A DNA stretch of 15,354 nt from Phoronis ovalis (Eukaryota > Phoronida > Phoronidae): the NCBI GenBank assembly GCA_028565635.1, contig JAOXYB010019715.1:1-15354 (forward strand), written 5' to 3'. Shown in pieces: positions 10,101-15,354 of the stretch; within the stretch, counting starts at the first letter, position 1; each line of letters begins with the position of its first letter. The notes below the pieces were generated by a model, which was not told where the DNA came from, did not search any database, and saw only the letters and a list, made by a program, of their open reading frames with translations. The position numbers and the translations under genes are program-made.

Positions 10101-13100
10101 TAATATTGTCCGATGTGCACTGACATGGATAAAACAAGATCAGGTGGTAATAATGCTCTTGGTTAGGATAAGTGAAATATGAATTCTGCCAACCTACCTG
10201 TTTGCTATCATTTGTATTTTAATAACAGATATTTCTTACCTTGTCACATAGAACTGCCACAGTGATATATTTGGGGTAATTTTCTCAGGAGAAATTGTAT
10301 GGCTGGGTACACTGAGTACATCTGATACTTCTGTAGTTTGATTAAGCACCCATCGGCTGTGAGCATGTACAAGAACCAACCCCGCAGACTGAAAAACACA
10401 ACAATTCATTACAAAACAACTTTGTGTGACGTTGTTGAGCTTCATCTACTGATAAAAATTCACAAGTAGCAGAATCTAGTGCTCAATGGAAACTGTTGTA
10501 GTACTAATAATACATGCCTGCTGCTGTCTTCCTGTTTGTATGAGTGCAACATCATTTAGCCAGATAAACACAACATGGCATGACAAAACTCACGTACTGA
10601 TGCAGTGAATGGGCAACCTCTTTTTAAATAGCCCGAGCATCTCTATTATTAATGTACCCAGTAATGCCTTAACTGAATAAAGGACAGACATTTTACACTC
10701 ACCATGATAATTTTAATTCGTTGTGTGACAGGATTTGGTTTCTTCTCTTCTTCCTCCTCCTGCAGAACTTTAGCCACCTGATTCAGCTGCCAGATAGGAG
10801 TGCCCTCTAGCTGATCCCTTGATAACTAAAATGCGGAGACAACATTATGGACTGAGATAAAATTTATTTCTCTCACCAGCATATCCGGTCTAAACCAATG
10901 AGACTTATCTGCGAAAATACAATTTCCTTGTGAGAACATCCTCGACTACCTTGTGAGAACATCCTCGACTACCTTGTGCACTGCTTTTTCTCTTTATACG
11001 CACAACTGCTCCATTAATATCAGGGTGCAAGAAACAGAAGTAAACGAGAGACAAGAGAAGTATGAGAGACCCCTGATGACTCCTTGACCTACCTCTAAGA
11101 CTAGTGCTAAACATGCTGGGTAAAATGTCATAAATGCCAACCAGTTGGCAACAACAGAAAGACATCCAAAGCAGCACATTGTCTCCAACTGTTTCACTCC
11201 TAAAACAAATTCATACATTGAAATATACATCATGATTTTAGCAGCAGAAAGATGTTAAAATGTATTGCACTAACTATTTGCCATACTAGCCCTATTAGTA
11301 TTTTTATCAAAATTATCATCCCCTGGAAATGGTGATAAGTGATCATGAACGCCAATACAATAACACCTAAAAGATTCCTGCATCACCTGTTGTTCTGTTG
11401 CATCACCCGTTTTCATTTAGCGAATTATTACACATCTGTAGTTATTTTCAAAATGTGGAAACCCAAGTCTGATAGTGCAATTAAATTATATTTGTTTTGG
11501 ACTCAAGTCGTACGCCAGCTGAGAAAAAGTATCAAGTTACCAGACAGTGTTCCAACACCAATGACGAGAGTTTCTACCAAAGCATCTAGTGTCATTGTTG
11601 GTCCTAGAATCGCCATTCCACGAGCAATATTATCTTTAACTTCATCCTGAGATGTCGAACTAAGAGCAAACCTAGCCAGTGCACAGGCCTTCGACAGGTC
11701 AACGAGGAGGAGAAAGAAAGGAAGTGCTTCACTGGAAAAGAAGAGTGGAAAAATGTTTACAATAATATGCAGTGTTCTCCATAAAATGGTGTATACATGT
11801 TCCAGGGCCAATGGTATTACTTATGTAAACCCCAAACATGGCTAGATAAAATGTTGATACATAATACAAGGTTTATGCGTTAAAGTTCATTGGTGCCGTG
11901 AACATGTATATGTTTTCTGGTGGAGAAAACTGATGCATGAGGTTACAGTGATCAGTTGTTACTTGTTAGTAGAACATAGATGTTCTCCACAGTACCTCCC
12001 CTCATCTGTTTTATTTTTGACCAGCCTTTTTTTCAACAGCTTTTTGTCTGTGAGTAAGGCAAATGTTTATATTCTCTGCTAACAAAAAGACAATTTCATG
12101 TACATTCTCACATTTAGTTGGTTCAACAAGCTAGAAAACAAAGATTTAAACCATACATAAATTTAAAGCATTTATCTTGGTTTAAACTATACAGGAGTTT
12201 CTTTCTTCTTTTCATTAATTTAAAGCGTTTCTCTAGTTGCTTTTGTACAATAACCAGTTTTACGAATGCACGTCTTAATAAAGAAAACAATAAAGTGCAT
12301 TGTACCACCTGACAACATAAAACTGTTATTATACTTAACACTCAGTAAACGTACTTGAGCCCGGTAAGATCACTTCCCAAGAGGTTGACAACTGCACTGC
12401 TGAAGACAAAACTGGAGAATATGGTGAAAAGTCCAGCAATACCTGCAAGAAAGTAAAAAGGAACAAATTCTAAAATATTGTTACTTATGAATATTTTAGG
12501 CGTTTACTAAAATGTCCAGAATTAAAATTTTAATCAGTGCATCCTTAGATAACACTGTCCACCTCATGCGATGCAATGTCCTGTCATGGGTTAATGATAA
12601 GGATTACCTACATCATGTAATCATGCCTACACCTATCATTGGCCTACTAGTATAGCTGATAAACTATCCAGGACATCAGTCAGTAGGTGTCAACTTTGCT
12701 AACGTTAATATTTATAATACCAGTGCCTTTAATAACAAGAAATCAAAATTTAAACTAAAATTTAAACTACAAAATAACTACATGAGATGAGGGCATATGT
12801 TCTGATCATTCGAACACCAACTCATCATCTGGCAGTGATTTACGAAACTAGTTGTGAAGCCGTCTATCAGGGGACAAAAAATATAATTCCCATGAAGTAC
12901 TAAGCAGTATTTAGTTATGGCAGATGCAGATCTACATACAGTGAAGAGTTGAAAGGAAGATTAAATTGTTCTACTATACAAACATATAAGTAAACTGTTT
13001 ACATTAGATATATTACCTGCTGATAAGATTGTGATACAGATATGATCACCAAACATTGCATGCCTTGTATAACATGTTTTAAGAGCAACGAGATTGTAAC

Positions 13101-14662
13101 AATAGGTAATGCATTCATACTTAATTGTTGTAGTTTTTTAATTTTTTTGCAAGCATGCAACTATTCATTGCAAGAATATCTAGTTTTTTAAGGAAATACA
13201 AATCATGACAATGTAGCTGACCATTATTAAATACCACTCTCTTGGTACTATAATAGGATTTAACTGTTTTACATTTCCCAGCACAGCGTTATACAGTTAT
13301 TCTGAAAAATTCTGAATTGTCCTTACAGAATAAAAATCAAATGATTTTCCTGGGGGGAATTGGTGAAAGTATTGAATTACATACATCATAAAAAATATAA
13401 CTACGAAAGTTCGAGTATATTTGCATGAAAATTAGTAATTAAATAGTATGTATTATTTTGCTGTGCATACATCAAACTTGATTAGAATTTGCAATTCTTA
13501 AGGGTTGCGAGAACTGTTAAACAAGAATTTGTTTTTAGAAGCCTGTGCTTCATTTTTTAAAAATATCTCTACAATAAACTGAATACCATTAAATTACACA
13601 TGAAAATATTTCTGCATGAAAATTAATAAAAATATAATGTATTATTTTGTTATGCATCATATGTAACTAGAGTTTGGAGATTTTTAAGGGTTGAGTACAC
13701 TGTTTAAATAAATGTGTTTCATTTCTTAAAATAATTGTGTCTAATATTTCAGGTAAGGCATATCCCACACATGGTGTGAGGATTTTCATTTCTTGTTATC
13801 AATAGCTGCATTTTCCAAATACGTTTTAGTGGGAAAAGGCAATAAGAAAATATAGGTGATAATAAAAAGTGGCCTTCCTAGAAACCCATATCACTGCTCA
13901 TGGAACATCCCTAAGCAAAAACTGTAAAACCTCATTTTAAATAATGAATTTTCTTAGTAACACAGTATACAATCAGTAACTAAGTATTAAATTACTTTTA
14001 AGGATTAAAAAAAAAGATTTCCTTCCGGGCAATCCTGAATTTACCTAGATATACAAAAATAATAGAATCTGTATCCCTATTCATACCACATGAGTTGTCT
14101 TTTAATATCAAACTTACCCAGTAGATATTTTGACCCAAGCATTCTCAGCTTACGAAATTGGAGGTAGAAATAAACCACAGCAAGGCACCGAGTAATTGTC
14201 AAGATTAGGACATCAGAGCTTTTAATGTCCTGCAAAAAAATAACACTGCTTTTTAGCACAAGAGAAATAAGAATGTATTACCTTTTACTTTTTATACAAT
14301 AATGACGGAAAAGTAGATAATACTTTTCCTATTTTGTTCCTTTTCGGATGAAAAGAAAGCTATCTATTGCTTATTCTGAATGGAATTGAATACGTCATCT
14401 TTTTATTTACAAATCTGCTGCACATTTGCTACACCTAACCACAAATGCAGTAAACATTTGCTACACCTAACAACAAATGCAGTAAGTAGATACTACTTGC
14501 CTCTTCCTGGGTGCACACATAATTCCATCCACACACACGATCGTTCCCGGTAAACATAGACATAGACATCATACATACTGTCAGTGTAAGGACACCCACA
14601 ATAACCTCCCATGGATGGGAAGCACAAAAACGTCCGTGTGTGCGAAATAAATTAGACAACAT
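4028..14662 (-). CDS. HMGCR: HMG-CoA reductase (complete coding region, 18 exons)
   Basis: This enzyme reduces HMG-CoA to mevalonate with two NADPH in the ER membrane, the rate-setting step of sterol and isoprenoid synthesis. Spliced exons (high to low): 14662-14501, 14229-14118, 12442-12355, 11731-11541, 11199-11093, 10825-10703, 10388-10240, 9709-9522, 9303-9092, 8623-8429, 7996-7838, 7041-6884, 6551-6446, 6189-6083, 5892-5688, 5104-4946, 4528-4374, 4124-4028. They total 2673 nt, or 890 residues plus a TAG stop, and every junction keeps frame. Residues 1-336 are the polytopic membrane part with the sterol-sensing domain (about 57-220). Residues 337-444 are a polar linker and 445-890 the catalytic domain. 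Catalytic Glu547, Lys679, Asp755 and His854 each lie 12 positions below human 559, 691, 767 and 866. Sixteen introns are GT-AG and one is GC-AG. Family and frame are secure; exon ends rest on splice motifs and alignment from memory, without RNA. Confidence 0.97.
4374..4528 (-). CDS. HMGCR: HMGCR coding exon 17 (residues 808-858, catalytic His854)
   Basis: Acceptor AATATATTGTAG precedes ACATTGGG and donor is AG|GTAAGT, splitting Arg859. It encodes [16 protein letters not shown], then [20 protein letters not shown] and [12 protein letters not shown]. His854 in VKSHL is the catalytic histidine that protonates the CoA thiolate (human 866). The plus-strand reading frame at 4395-4622 is only the antisense of this exon. 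Confidence 0.97.
4529..4945 (-). other. HMGCR intron 16 (417 bp)
   Basis: GTAAGTAA to AATATATTGTAG, phase 0. I see no element inside it. Confidence 0.8.
4946..5104 (-). CDS. HMGCR: HMGCR coding exon 16 (residues 755-807, catalytic Asp755)
   Basis: Acceptor TATTACAG precedes GATGCAGCG and donor GAT|GTAAGT is phase 0. It opens with DAAQ; Asp755 is the catalytic aspartate (human 767). Next come [18 protein letters not shown] and [17 protein letters not shown], the second HMG-CoA and dimer-interface signature. The exon ends with LKAQAACLD, aligned to human LLPQQACLQ. Confidence 0.98.
5105..5687 (-). other. HMGCR intron 15 (583 bp)
   Basis: GTAAGAAT to TATTACAG, phase 0. Just inside the donor is an imperfect ATC/GAT-rich patch (5635-5672). 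Further in is a locally CpG-rich block with inverted gtgcgcac motifs (5312-5399). Confidence 0.8.
5312..5399. repeat. CpG-rich 88-bp block with 9-bp inverted termini
   Basis: agtgcgcac at 5312-5320 is the exact inverse complement of gtgcgcact at 5391-5399. Between them lie cgctc and gcgctcgctc motifs. The contrast with the AT-rich intron suggests a small inserted element, but the arms are short and no target-site duplication is evident. Confidence 0.35.
5688..5892 (-). CDS. HMGCR: HMGCR coding exon 15 (residues 686-754)
   Basis: Acceptor TTTTTTTTACAG precedes GATTGAGGG, completing Trp686, and donor CAG|GTAAGA is phase 0. It encodes [36 protein letters not shown], then [15 protein letters not shown], nearly identical to human. 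His740 and Asn743 in GGYNAHAAN correspond to active-site His752 and Asn755. This is the most strongly conserved exon in the window. Confidence 0.98.
6083..6189 (-). CDS. HMGCR: HMGCR coding exon 14 (residues 651-685, catalytic Lys679)
   Basis: Acceptor GATTATTTCAG precedes GGTGCTG and donor TG|GTAAGC splits Trp686. It encodes [19 protein letters not shown] and [11 protein letters not shown], then AASIN. Lys679, the first Lys of TDKK, is the catalytic lysine (human 691). Ser672 and Lys680 match substrate-contact Ser684 and Lys692. The usual KKPAAINW is KKAASINW here, with Pro to Ala at 681 and Ala to Ser at 683. Confidence 0.97.
6446..6551 (-). CDS. HMGCR: HMGCR coding exon 13 (residues 615-650, NADPH motif)
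   Basis: Acceptor TTTCAATAG precedes ATTTGCGAGAC, completing Arg615, and donor AAA|GTAAGT is phase 0. It encodes [20 protein letters not shown], then [16 protein letters not shown]. The [12 protein letters not shown] motif (its Gly starts exon 14) is the NADPH-binding signature of the inserted small domain in class I reductases. Confidence 0.97.
6552..6883 (-). other. HMGCR intron 12 (332 bp)
   Basis: GTATGTGT to TTTCAATAG, phase 2. I see no element inside it. Confidence 0.8.
6884..7041 (-). CDS. HMGCR: HMGCR coding exon 12 (residues 563-614)
   Basis: Acceptor TTCTTCACAG precedes ATGGGTAG and donor is AG|GTATGT, splitting Arg615. It encodes [18 protein letters not shown], then [20 protein letters not shown], matching human [12 protein letters not shown] onward. 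Arg578 in DGMTRGP corresponds to active-site Arg590. The seven residues before GDGMTRGP differ from human: GVTSCLL here against ASSRVLA. Splicing is unambiguous because both junctions are phase 0 and the aligned length equals human. Confidence 0.96.
7283..7551. mobile_element. hAT-like non-autonomous fold-back element (MITE)
   Basis: Arms of 41 bp at 7284-7324 and 7510-7550 pair as an inverted repeat, about four fifths identical with two single-base gaps; weaker similarity extends about 16 bp further inward. Read from the right end inward the terminus is CAGGGCTGTTCCAC, the CAGGG start typical of hAT superfamily ends. The left end reads GAGGGTGTTTCAC, with the first base changed. The expected 8-bp flanking duplications do not match (tatttggc against aacaagag), so the insertion is old or the ends are misplaced. 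There is no transposase. Confidence 0.5.
7387..7494. repeat. 27-bp minisatellite, 4 perfect copies
   Basis: Units begin taatggattagagatccacc at 7387, 7414, 7441 and 7468 and are identical over 27 bases each. The array has no spacers, so it is not a CRISPR. Because 27 is divisible by three, it leaves an open minus-strand frame of repeated GGGSLIHYI, which has no gene context. Confidence 0.97.
7838..7996 (-). CDS. HMGCR: HMGCR coding exon 11 (residues 510-562, HMG-CoA-binding motif, catalytic Glu547)
   Basis: Acceptor TGCTATTATAG precedes GTTAGC and donor GGG|GTATGT is phase 0. It encodes the dimerisation and substrate motif [16 protein letters not shown], then [20 protein letters not shown]. 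Glu547 in TTEGC is the catalytic glutamate (human 559). The Ser, Asn and Arg residues of ASTNRGCR that contact substrate are intact. Confidence 0.98.
7997..8428 (-). other. HMGCR intron 10 (432 bp)
   Basis: GTAAGTTA to TGCTATTATAG, phase 0. I see no element in it. The reading frame at 7927-8112 runs through the acceptor and exon 11 in another frame and is not a gene. Confidence 0.8.
8429..8623 (-). CDS. HMGCR: HMGCR coding exon 10 (residues 445-509, N-domain of catalytic half)
   Basis: Acceptor TGTTTTACAG precedes GAGGGTCC and donor TAT|GTAAGT is phase 0. It encodes [20 protein letters not shown], then [17 protein letters not shown] and [10 protein letters not shown], matching the human start of the soluble domain ([19 protein letters not shown]...ERGVSIRRQ). 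This helical segment starts the tetrameric catalytic part. Confidence 0.96.
8624..9091 (-). other. HMGCR intron 9 (468 bp)
   Basis: GTAGGTTT to TGTTTTACAG, phase 0. Apart from actattaatta occurring twice (8827-8837 and 8880-8890), I see nothing in it. Confidence 0.8.
9092..9303 (-). CDS. HMGCR: HMGCR coding exon 9 (residues 374-444, acidic linker)
   Basis: Acceptor TTTCATTACAG precedes ATATAAAAAGC and donor GAC|GTAGGT is phase 0. Most of it is a Ser/Glu/Asp/Thr-rich linker ([19 protein letters not shown]), expected to be disordered and not conserved in sequence. The anchor for the call is [10 protein letters not shown] at residues 428-437, matching human PREPRPNEEC just before the catalytic domain. 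The linker is slightly shorter than in human, which accounts for the constant 12-residue offset of the catalytic residues. Confidence 0.92.
9522..9709 (-). CDS. HMGCR: HMGCR coding exon 8 (residues 311-373, last membrane span and linker start)
   Basis: Acceptor CCAATTTCAG precedes ATTGTTGTC and donor is G|GTATGT, leaving one base of Asp374. It encodes [20 protein letters not shown], the last membrane span (about 317-335), aligned to human [21 protein letters not shown]. After this the polypeptide enters the cytosol with a charged, low-conservation linker ([10 protein letters not shown] onward). Confidence 0.93.
9710..10239 (-). other. HMGCR intron 7 (530 bp)
   Basis: GTAAGAAA to CCAATTTCAG, phase 2. 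It contains a small inverted-repeat structure (9950-10088) and a 7-bp-stem hairpin at 9810-9829 (cacctgt, loop ggtcga, acaggtg). There is no coding potential. Confidence 0.8.
9950..10088. mobile_element. Possible 139-bp MITE-like inverted-repeat element
   Basis: The left arm gcatttggtggcgcta (9950-9965) pairs with the right arm tggcgccaccaagtgc (10073-10088) at 14 of 16 positions. The arms are GC-rich in AT-rich intron sequence. I could not find a convincing target-site duplication, so the mobile-element reading is tentative. Confidence 0.35.
10240..10388 (-). CDS. HMGCR: HMGCR coding exon 7 (residues 262-310, luminal loop)
   Basis: Acceptor TGTTTTTCAG precedes TCTGCGGGG and donor is AG|GTAAGA, splitting Arg311. 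The exon opens with the membrane span [13 protein letters not shown] and continues into the ER-luminal loop, ending [11 protein letters not shown]. Two N-glycosylation sequons are visible, Asn277-Gln-Thr and Asn301-Ile-Ser. Mammalian HMGCR is glycosylated in the same loop. The middle of the loop is less conserved, as usual for the family. Confidence 0.95.
10389..10702 (-). other. HMGCR intron 6 (314 bp)
   Basis: GTGAGTGT to TGTTTTTCAG, phase 0. I see no element inside it. Confidence 0.8.
10703..10825 (-). CDS. HMGCR: HMGCR coding exon 6 (residues 221-261, cytosolic loop with degradation lysines)
   Basis: Acceptor ATTTTAG precedes TTATCAAGGG and donor ATG|GTGAGT is phase 0. It encodes [14 protein letters not shown], an acidic run QEEEEEKK and [12 protein letters not shown], closely matching the human cytosolic loop before the luminal loop. 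Lys249 (the Lys before PNP) corresponds to mammalian Lys248, the main INSIG-dependent ubiquitination site, and Lys248 beside it gives a pair. This loop is one residue longer than the human one. Confidence 0.95.
10926..10978. repeat. 23-bp tandem duplication plus 7-bp partial copy in intron 5
   Basis: 10926-10948 and 10949-10971 are identical 23-mers beginning ccttgtgagaacatcctcga, followed by a third partial copy (ccttgtg). The array lies in the 267-bp intron 5 (10826-11092). Perfect identity points to a recent duplication. Confidence 0.95.
11093..11199 (-). CDS. HMGCR: HMGCR coding exon 5 (residues 185-220, sterol-sensing domain end)
   Basis: Acceptor TTTGTTTTAG precedes GAGTGAAACAG and donor GAG|GTAGGT is phase 0. 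It encodes [13 protein letters not shown], then [22 protein letters not shown], the membrane span that closes the sterol-sensing domain. The frame stays open well into the following intron, but that read-through sequence has no resemblance to the family, whereas exon 6 continues the alignment directly. Confidence 0.95.
11200..11540 (-). other. HMGCR intron 4 (341 bp)
   Basis: GTAACTTG to TTTGTTTTAG, phase 1. I see nothing in it beyond a short near-repeat catcacctgtt/catcacccgtt around 11382-11412. Confidence 0.8.
11541..11731 (-). CDS. HMGCR: HMGCR coding exon 4 (residues 121-184, sterol-sensing domain core)
   Basis: Acceptor CTTTTCCAG precedes TGAAGCACTTCC and donor is G|GTAACT. It encodes the best conserved part of the sterol-sensing domain: [31 protein letters not shown], then [11 protein letters not shown] and [16 protein letters not shown]. 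The two hydrophobic runs are membrane spans 4 and 5. The open reading frame at 11339-11650 on the plus strand is the antisense shadow of this exon. Confidence 0.96.
11732..12354 (-). other. HMGCR intron 3 (623 bp)
   Basis: GTACGTTT to CTTTTCCAG, phase 2. It is AT-rich, with a pyrimidine-rich patch near 11990-12060. The overlapping reading frames on both strands at 12118-12341 lack any family resemblance and are best read as chance. I see no other feature. Confidence 0.8.
12355..12442 (-). CDS. HMGCR: HMGCR coding exon 3 (residues 92-120, sterol-sensing domain)
   Basis: Acceptor TTTCTTGCAG is followed by GTATTGCTGG, completing Gly92. The exon encodes [18 protein letters not shown], the third membrane span, then [10 protein letters not shown]. 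Donor AA|GTACGT splits codon Asn121 after two bases. It is 88 nt long and follows the largest intron of the gene (1675 bp). Confidence 0.94.
12443..14117 (-). other. HMGCR intron 2 (1675 bp)
   Basis: This is the largest intron, GTAAGTTT to TTTCTTGCAG, phase 1. It contains a diverged direct duplication (13422-13740) and otherwise AT-rich sequence with no coding potential that I can recognise on either strand. The short minus-strand reading frame at 14077-14259 is exon 2 plus the start of this intron. Confidence 0.85.
13422..13740. repeat. Diverged direct duplication, about 190-bp period
   Basis: The stretches starting near 13422 and 13612 share ordered blocks: tgcatgaaaatta, gtattattttg, a tgcat block, taagggttg, and ttcattt followed by aaaatat/aaaataa. 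Small insertions and deletions separate the blocks. This looks like an old tandem duplication or two copies of a short repeat inside intron 2. Confidence 0.65.
14118..14229 (-). CDS. HMGCR: HMGCR coding exon 2 (residues 55-91, sterol-sensing domain start)
   Basis: Acceptor TTTTTTTGCAG precedes GACATT and donor is G|GTAAGT, leaving one base of Gly92. The exon encodes the second membrane span, where the sterol-sensing domain begins: [12 protein letters not shown], then YFYLQF, then LGSKYLL. In mammals the YIYF motif at residues 75-78 binds INSIG; here residues 74-77 read YFYL. Lys88 in GSKY corresponds to mammalian Lys89, a ubiquitination site used in sterol-accelerated degradation. Confidence 0.95.
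14422..14485. repeat. 32-bp tandem duplication next to the GC donor
   Basis: 14422-14453 and 14454-14485 match at 31 of 32 positions. The pair lies 15-79 nt into the first coding intron, whose donor is GC. Each unit contains catttg and its complement caaatg, so each could form a small hairpin. Confidence 0.93.
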
Positions 14663-14686
14663 AGTTTTGGCACTTTTTAAATAAAT
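14501..14686 (-). CDS. HMGCR: HMGCR coding exon 1 (residues 1-54) with 24 nt of 5' UTR
   Basis: Coding runs from the ATG at 14662 down to 14501 (54 codons, phase 0). The start fits because the protein opens [10 protein letters not shown]...SHPWEVIVG, which matches vertebrate HMGCR from residue 1. The first membrane span is about residues 18-36, and FTGN...VCGWNY continues the conserved luminal stretch. The donor is GC, not GT: GAG followed by GCAAGT. A strong acceptor (TTTTGTATTTTTTCAG) ends at 14687, so 14686-14663 is taken as the 5' UTR part of the same exon. An untranslated leader exon should lie further upstream, probably beyond the window. Confidence 0.93.
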
Positions 14687-15354
14687 CTGAAAAAATACAA
14701 AAGAGTTAACTTACAAAACGTAAATTCTACAGTGATTGCTCCATTACGAAAAATAGATAAACAATTTGAATTATCCTTTCATATTATAGTTAATCCTTAA
14801 AAAGCGTCTCGACACACCAGATGCAAATATGAGAAAAAAGTAAAATAGAGTCCCAATATCTACAAATTATTTTGTTTTAAATATTCCAACAACTGTGCTT
14901 ACGAAATTTTCTGAAACTGTCAAGCAGCTTATTAACTAATATATAAAACTTATTTAAAACAAATAATGTCTACATGAAATTTTAAATTGTATAAAGCTGA
15001 GCTGAAATCAGATGAACTCTGGTGCAAACTATAATGTAATTAAAAATAAATAAAGCATGCTATTGCAACTTCTCTTTAAGAAATCGGTAATAAATTTAAA
15101 CATTTTTTGTAAACAATTTTTATTTTTCTAGGTATAACAATGCAAGAGGTTACACGCAGCAGACTGATAAAGAAAATTCACGAGTGGTGATTTCTGCGCA
15201 CTAAAAATTATTTAAAGACTTTTTTAGAACAATTATATGCATTTTTTATTAATGTCCACTAAGAATTATGATGACTGTTTTTAGAACAATTATATGCATT
15301 TTTTATTAATGTCCACTAAGAATTATGATGACTGTTTTTAGAACAATTATATGC
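14687..15354 (-). other. Upstream region: probable 5' UTR intron
   Basis: A 16-nt pyrimidine-rich acceptor ending CAG lies directly upstream of the first coding exon. I therefore read this stretch as the 3' part of an intron in the 5' UTR, an arrangement known in vertebrate HMGCR genes. No convincing leader exon, CpG-rich promoter or sterol response element is visible. The sequence is very AT-rich apart from the tandem repeat at its distal end. Confidence 0.5.
15221..15354. repeat. 57-bp tandem repeat, at least 2.35 copies, cut by window end
   Basis: The ten bases tttttagaac recur at 15221, 15278 and 15335, a period of 57, and the intervening sequence repeats essentially perfectly. The third copy is truncated by the window edge, so the array may be longer. 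It is AT-rich and non-coding. Confidence 0.93.

Noticed and set aside
10905-11092. Continuation of the exon 5 frame into the intron as coding sequence
   Set aside because: The read-through does not align with HMGCR, a good GTAGGT donor ends the exon at 11093, and exon 6 resumes the alignment at the next residue.
11339-11650. 103-codon plus-strand reading frame, the longest on that strand
   Set aside because: It is antisense to HMGCR exon 4, which has overwhelming family similarity on the other strand, and its own translation resembles nothing I recognise.
12118-12341. Overlapping reading frames on both strands within intron 3
   Set aside because: Low-complexity, K/F/L-rich translations typical of AT-rich intron DNA, with no motif or splice context.

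Overview
The window holds one recognisable gene: a complete coding region for an animal (class I) 3-hydroxy-3-methylglutaryl-CoA reductase (HMGCR), read on the minus strand from an ATG at 14662 to a TAG at 4028. I rebuilt it by hand as 18 coding exons and 17 introns. All splice phases join without a frame break. The spliced coding sequence is 2673 nt, giving 890 residues, against 888 for the human protein as I know it. Similarity to vertebrate HMGCR runs from the first residue ([10 protein letters not shown]...) almost to the C-terminus. The host is therefore a metazoan with a sterol-sensing-domain HMGCR. High A+T content, short introns (190-1675 bp) and scattered small transposon remnants suggest an invertebrate, perhaps marine. 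I cannot name the phylum.

Layout from high to low coordinate, which is gene 5' to 3'. 14687-15354 is probably a 5' UTR intron, because a strong acceptor sits 24 nt before the ATG; its far end carries a 57-bp tandem repeat that runs off the window. 14662-9522 (exons 1-8) encodes the ER-membrane half with the sterol-sensing domain, a luminal loop with two N-glycosylation sequons, and the last membrane span. 9303-9092 (exon 9) encodes most of the acidic cytosolic linker. 8623-4028 (exons 10-18) encodes the catalytic half with Glu547, Lys679, Asp755 and His854, and the Ser860 phosphosite context. About 4027-3550 is the likely 3' UTR, ending at a doubled AATAAA. 1-3550 is downstream DNA with no gene I can support; it contains a short non-LTR retrotransposon tail flanked by a 9-bp duplication.

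The product makes mevalonate from HMG-CoA and NADPH, the committed step of sterol and isoprenoid synthesis. Points worth a second look are a GC-AG first coding intron, a hAT-like fold-back element carrying a minisatellite in intron 11, a stop codon formed at the junction of a small tandem duplication, YFYL in place of the INSIG-binding YIYF motif, and unusual residues beside two catalytic motifs. I saw no evidence of a novel multi-gene system.
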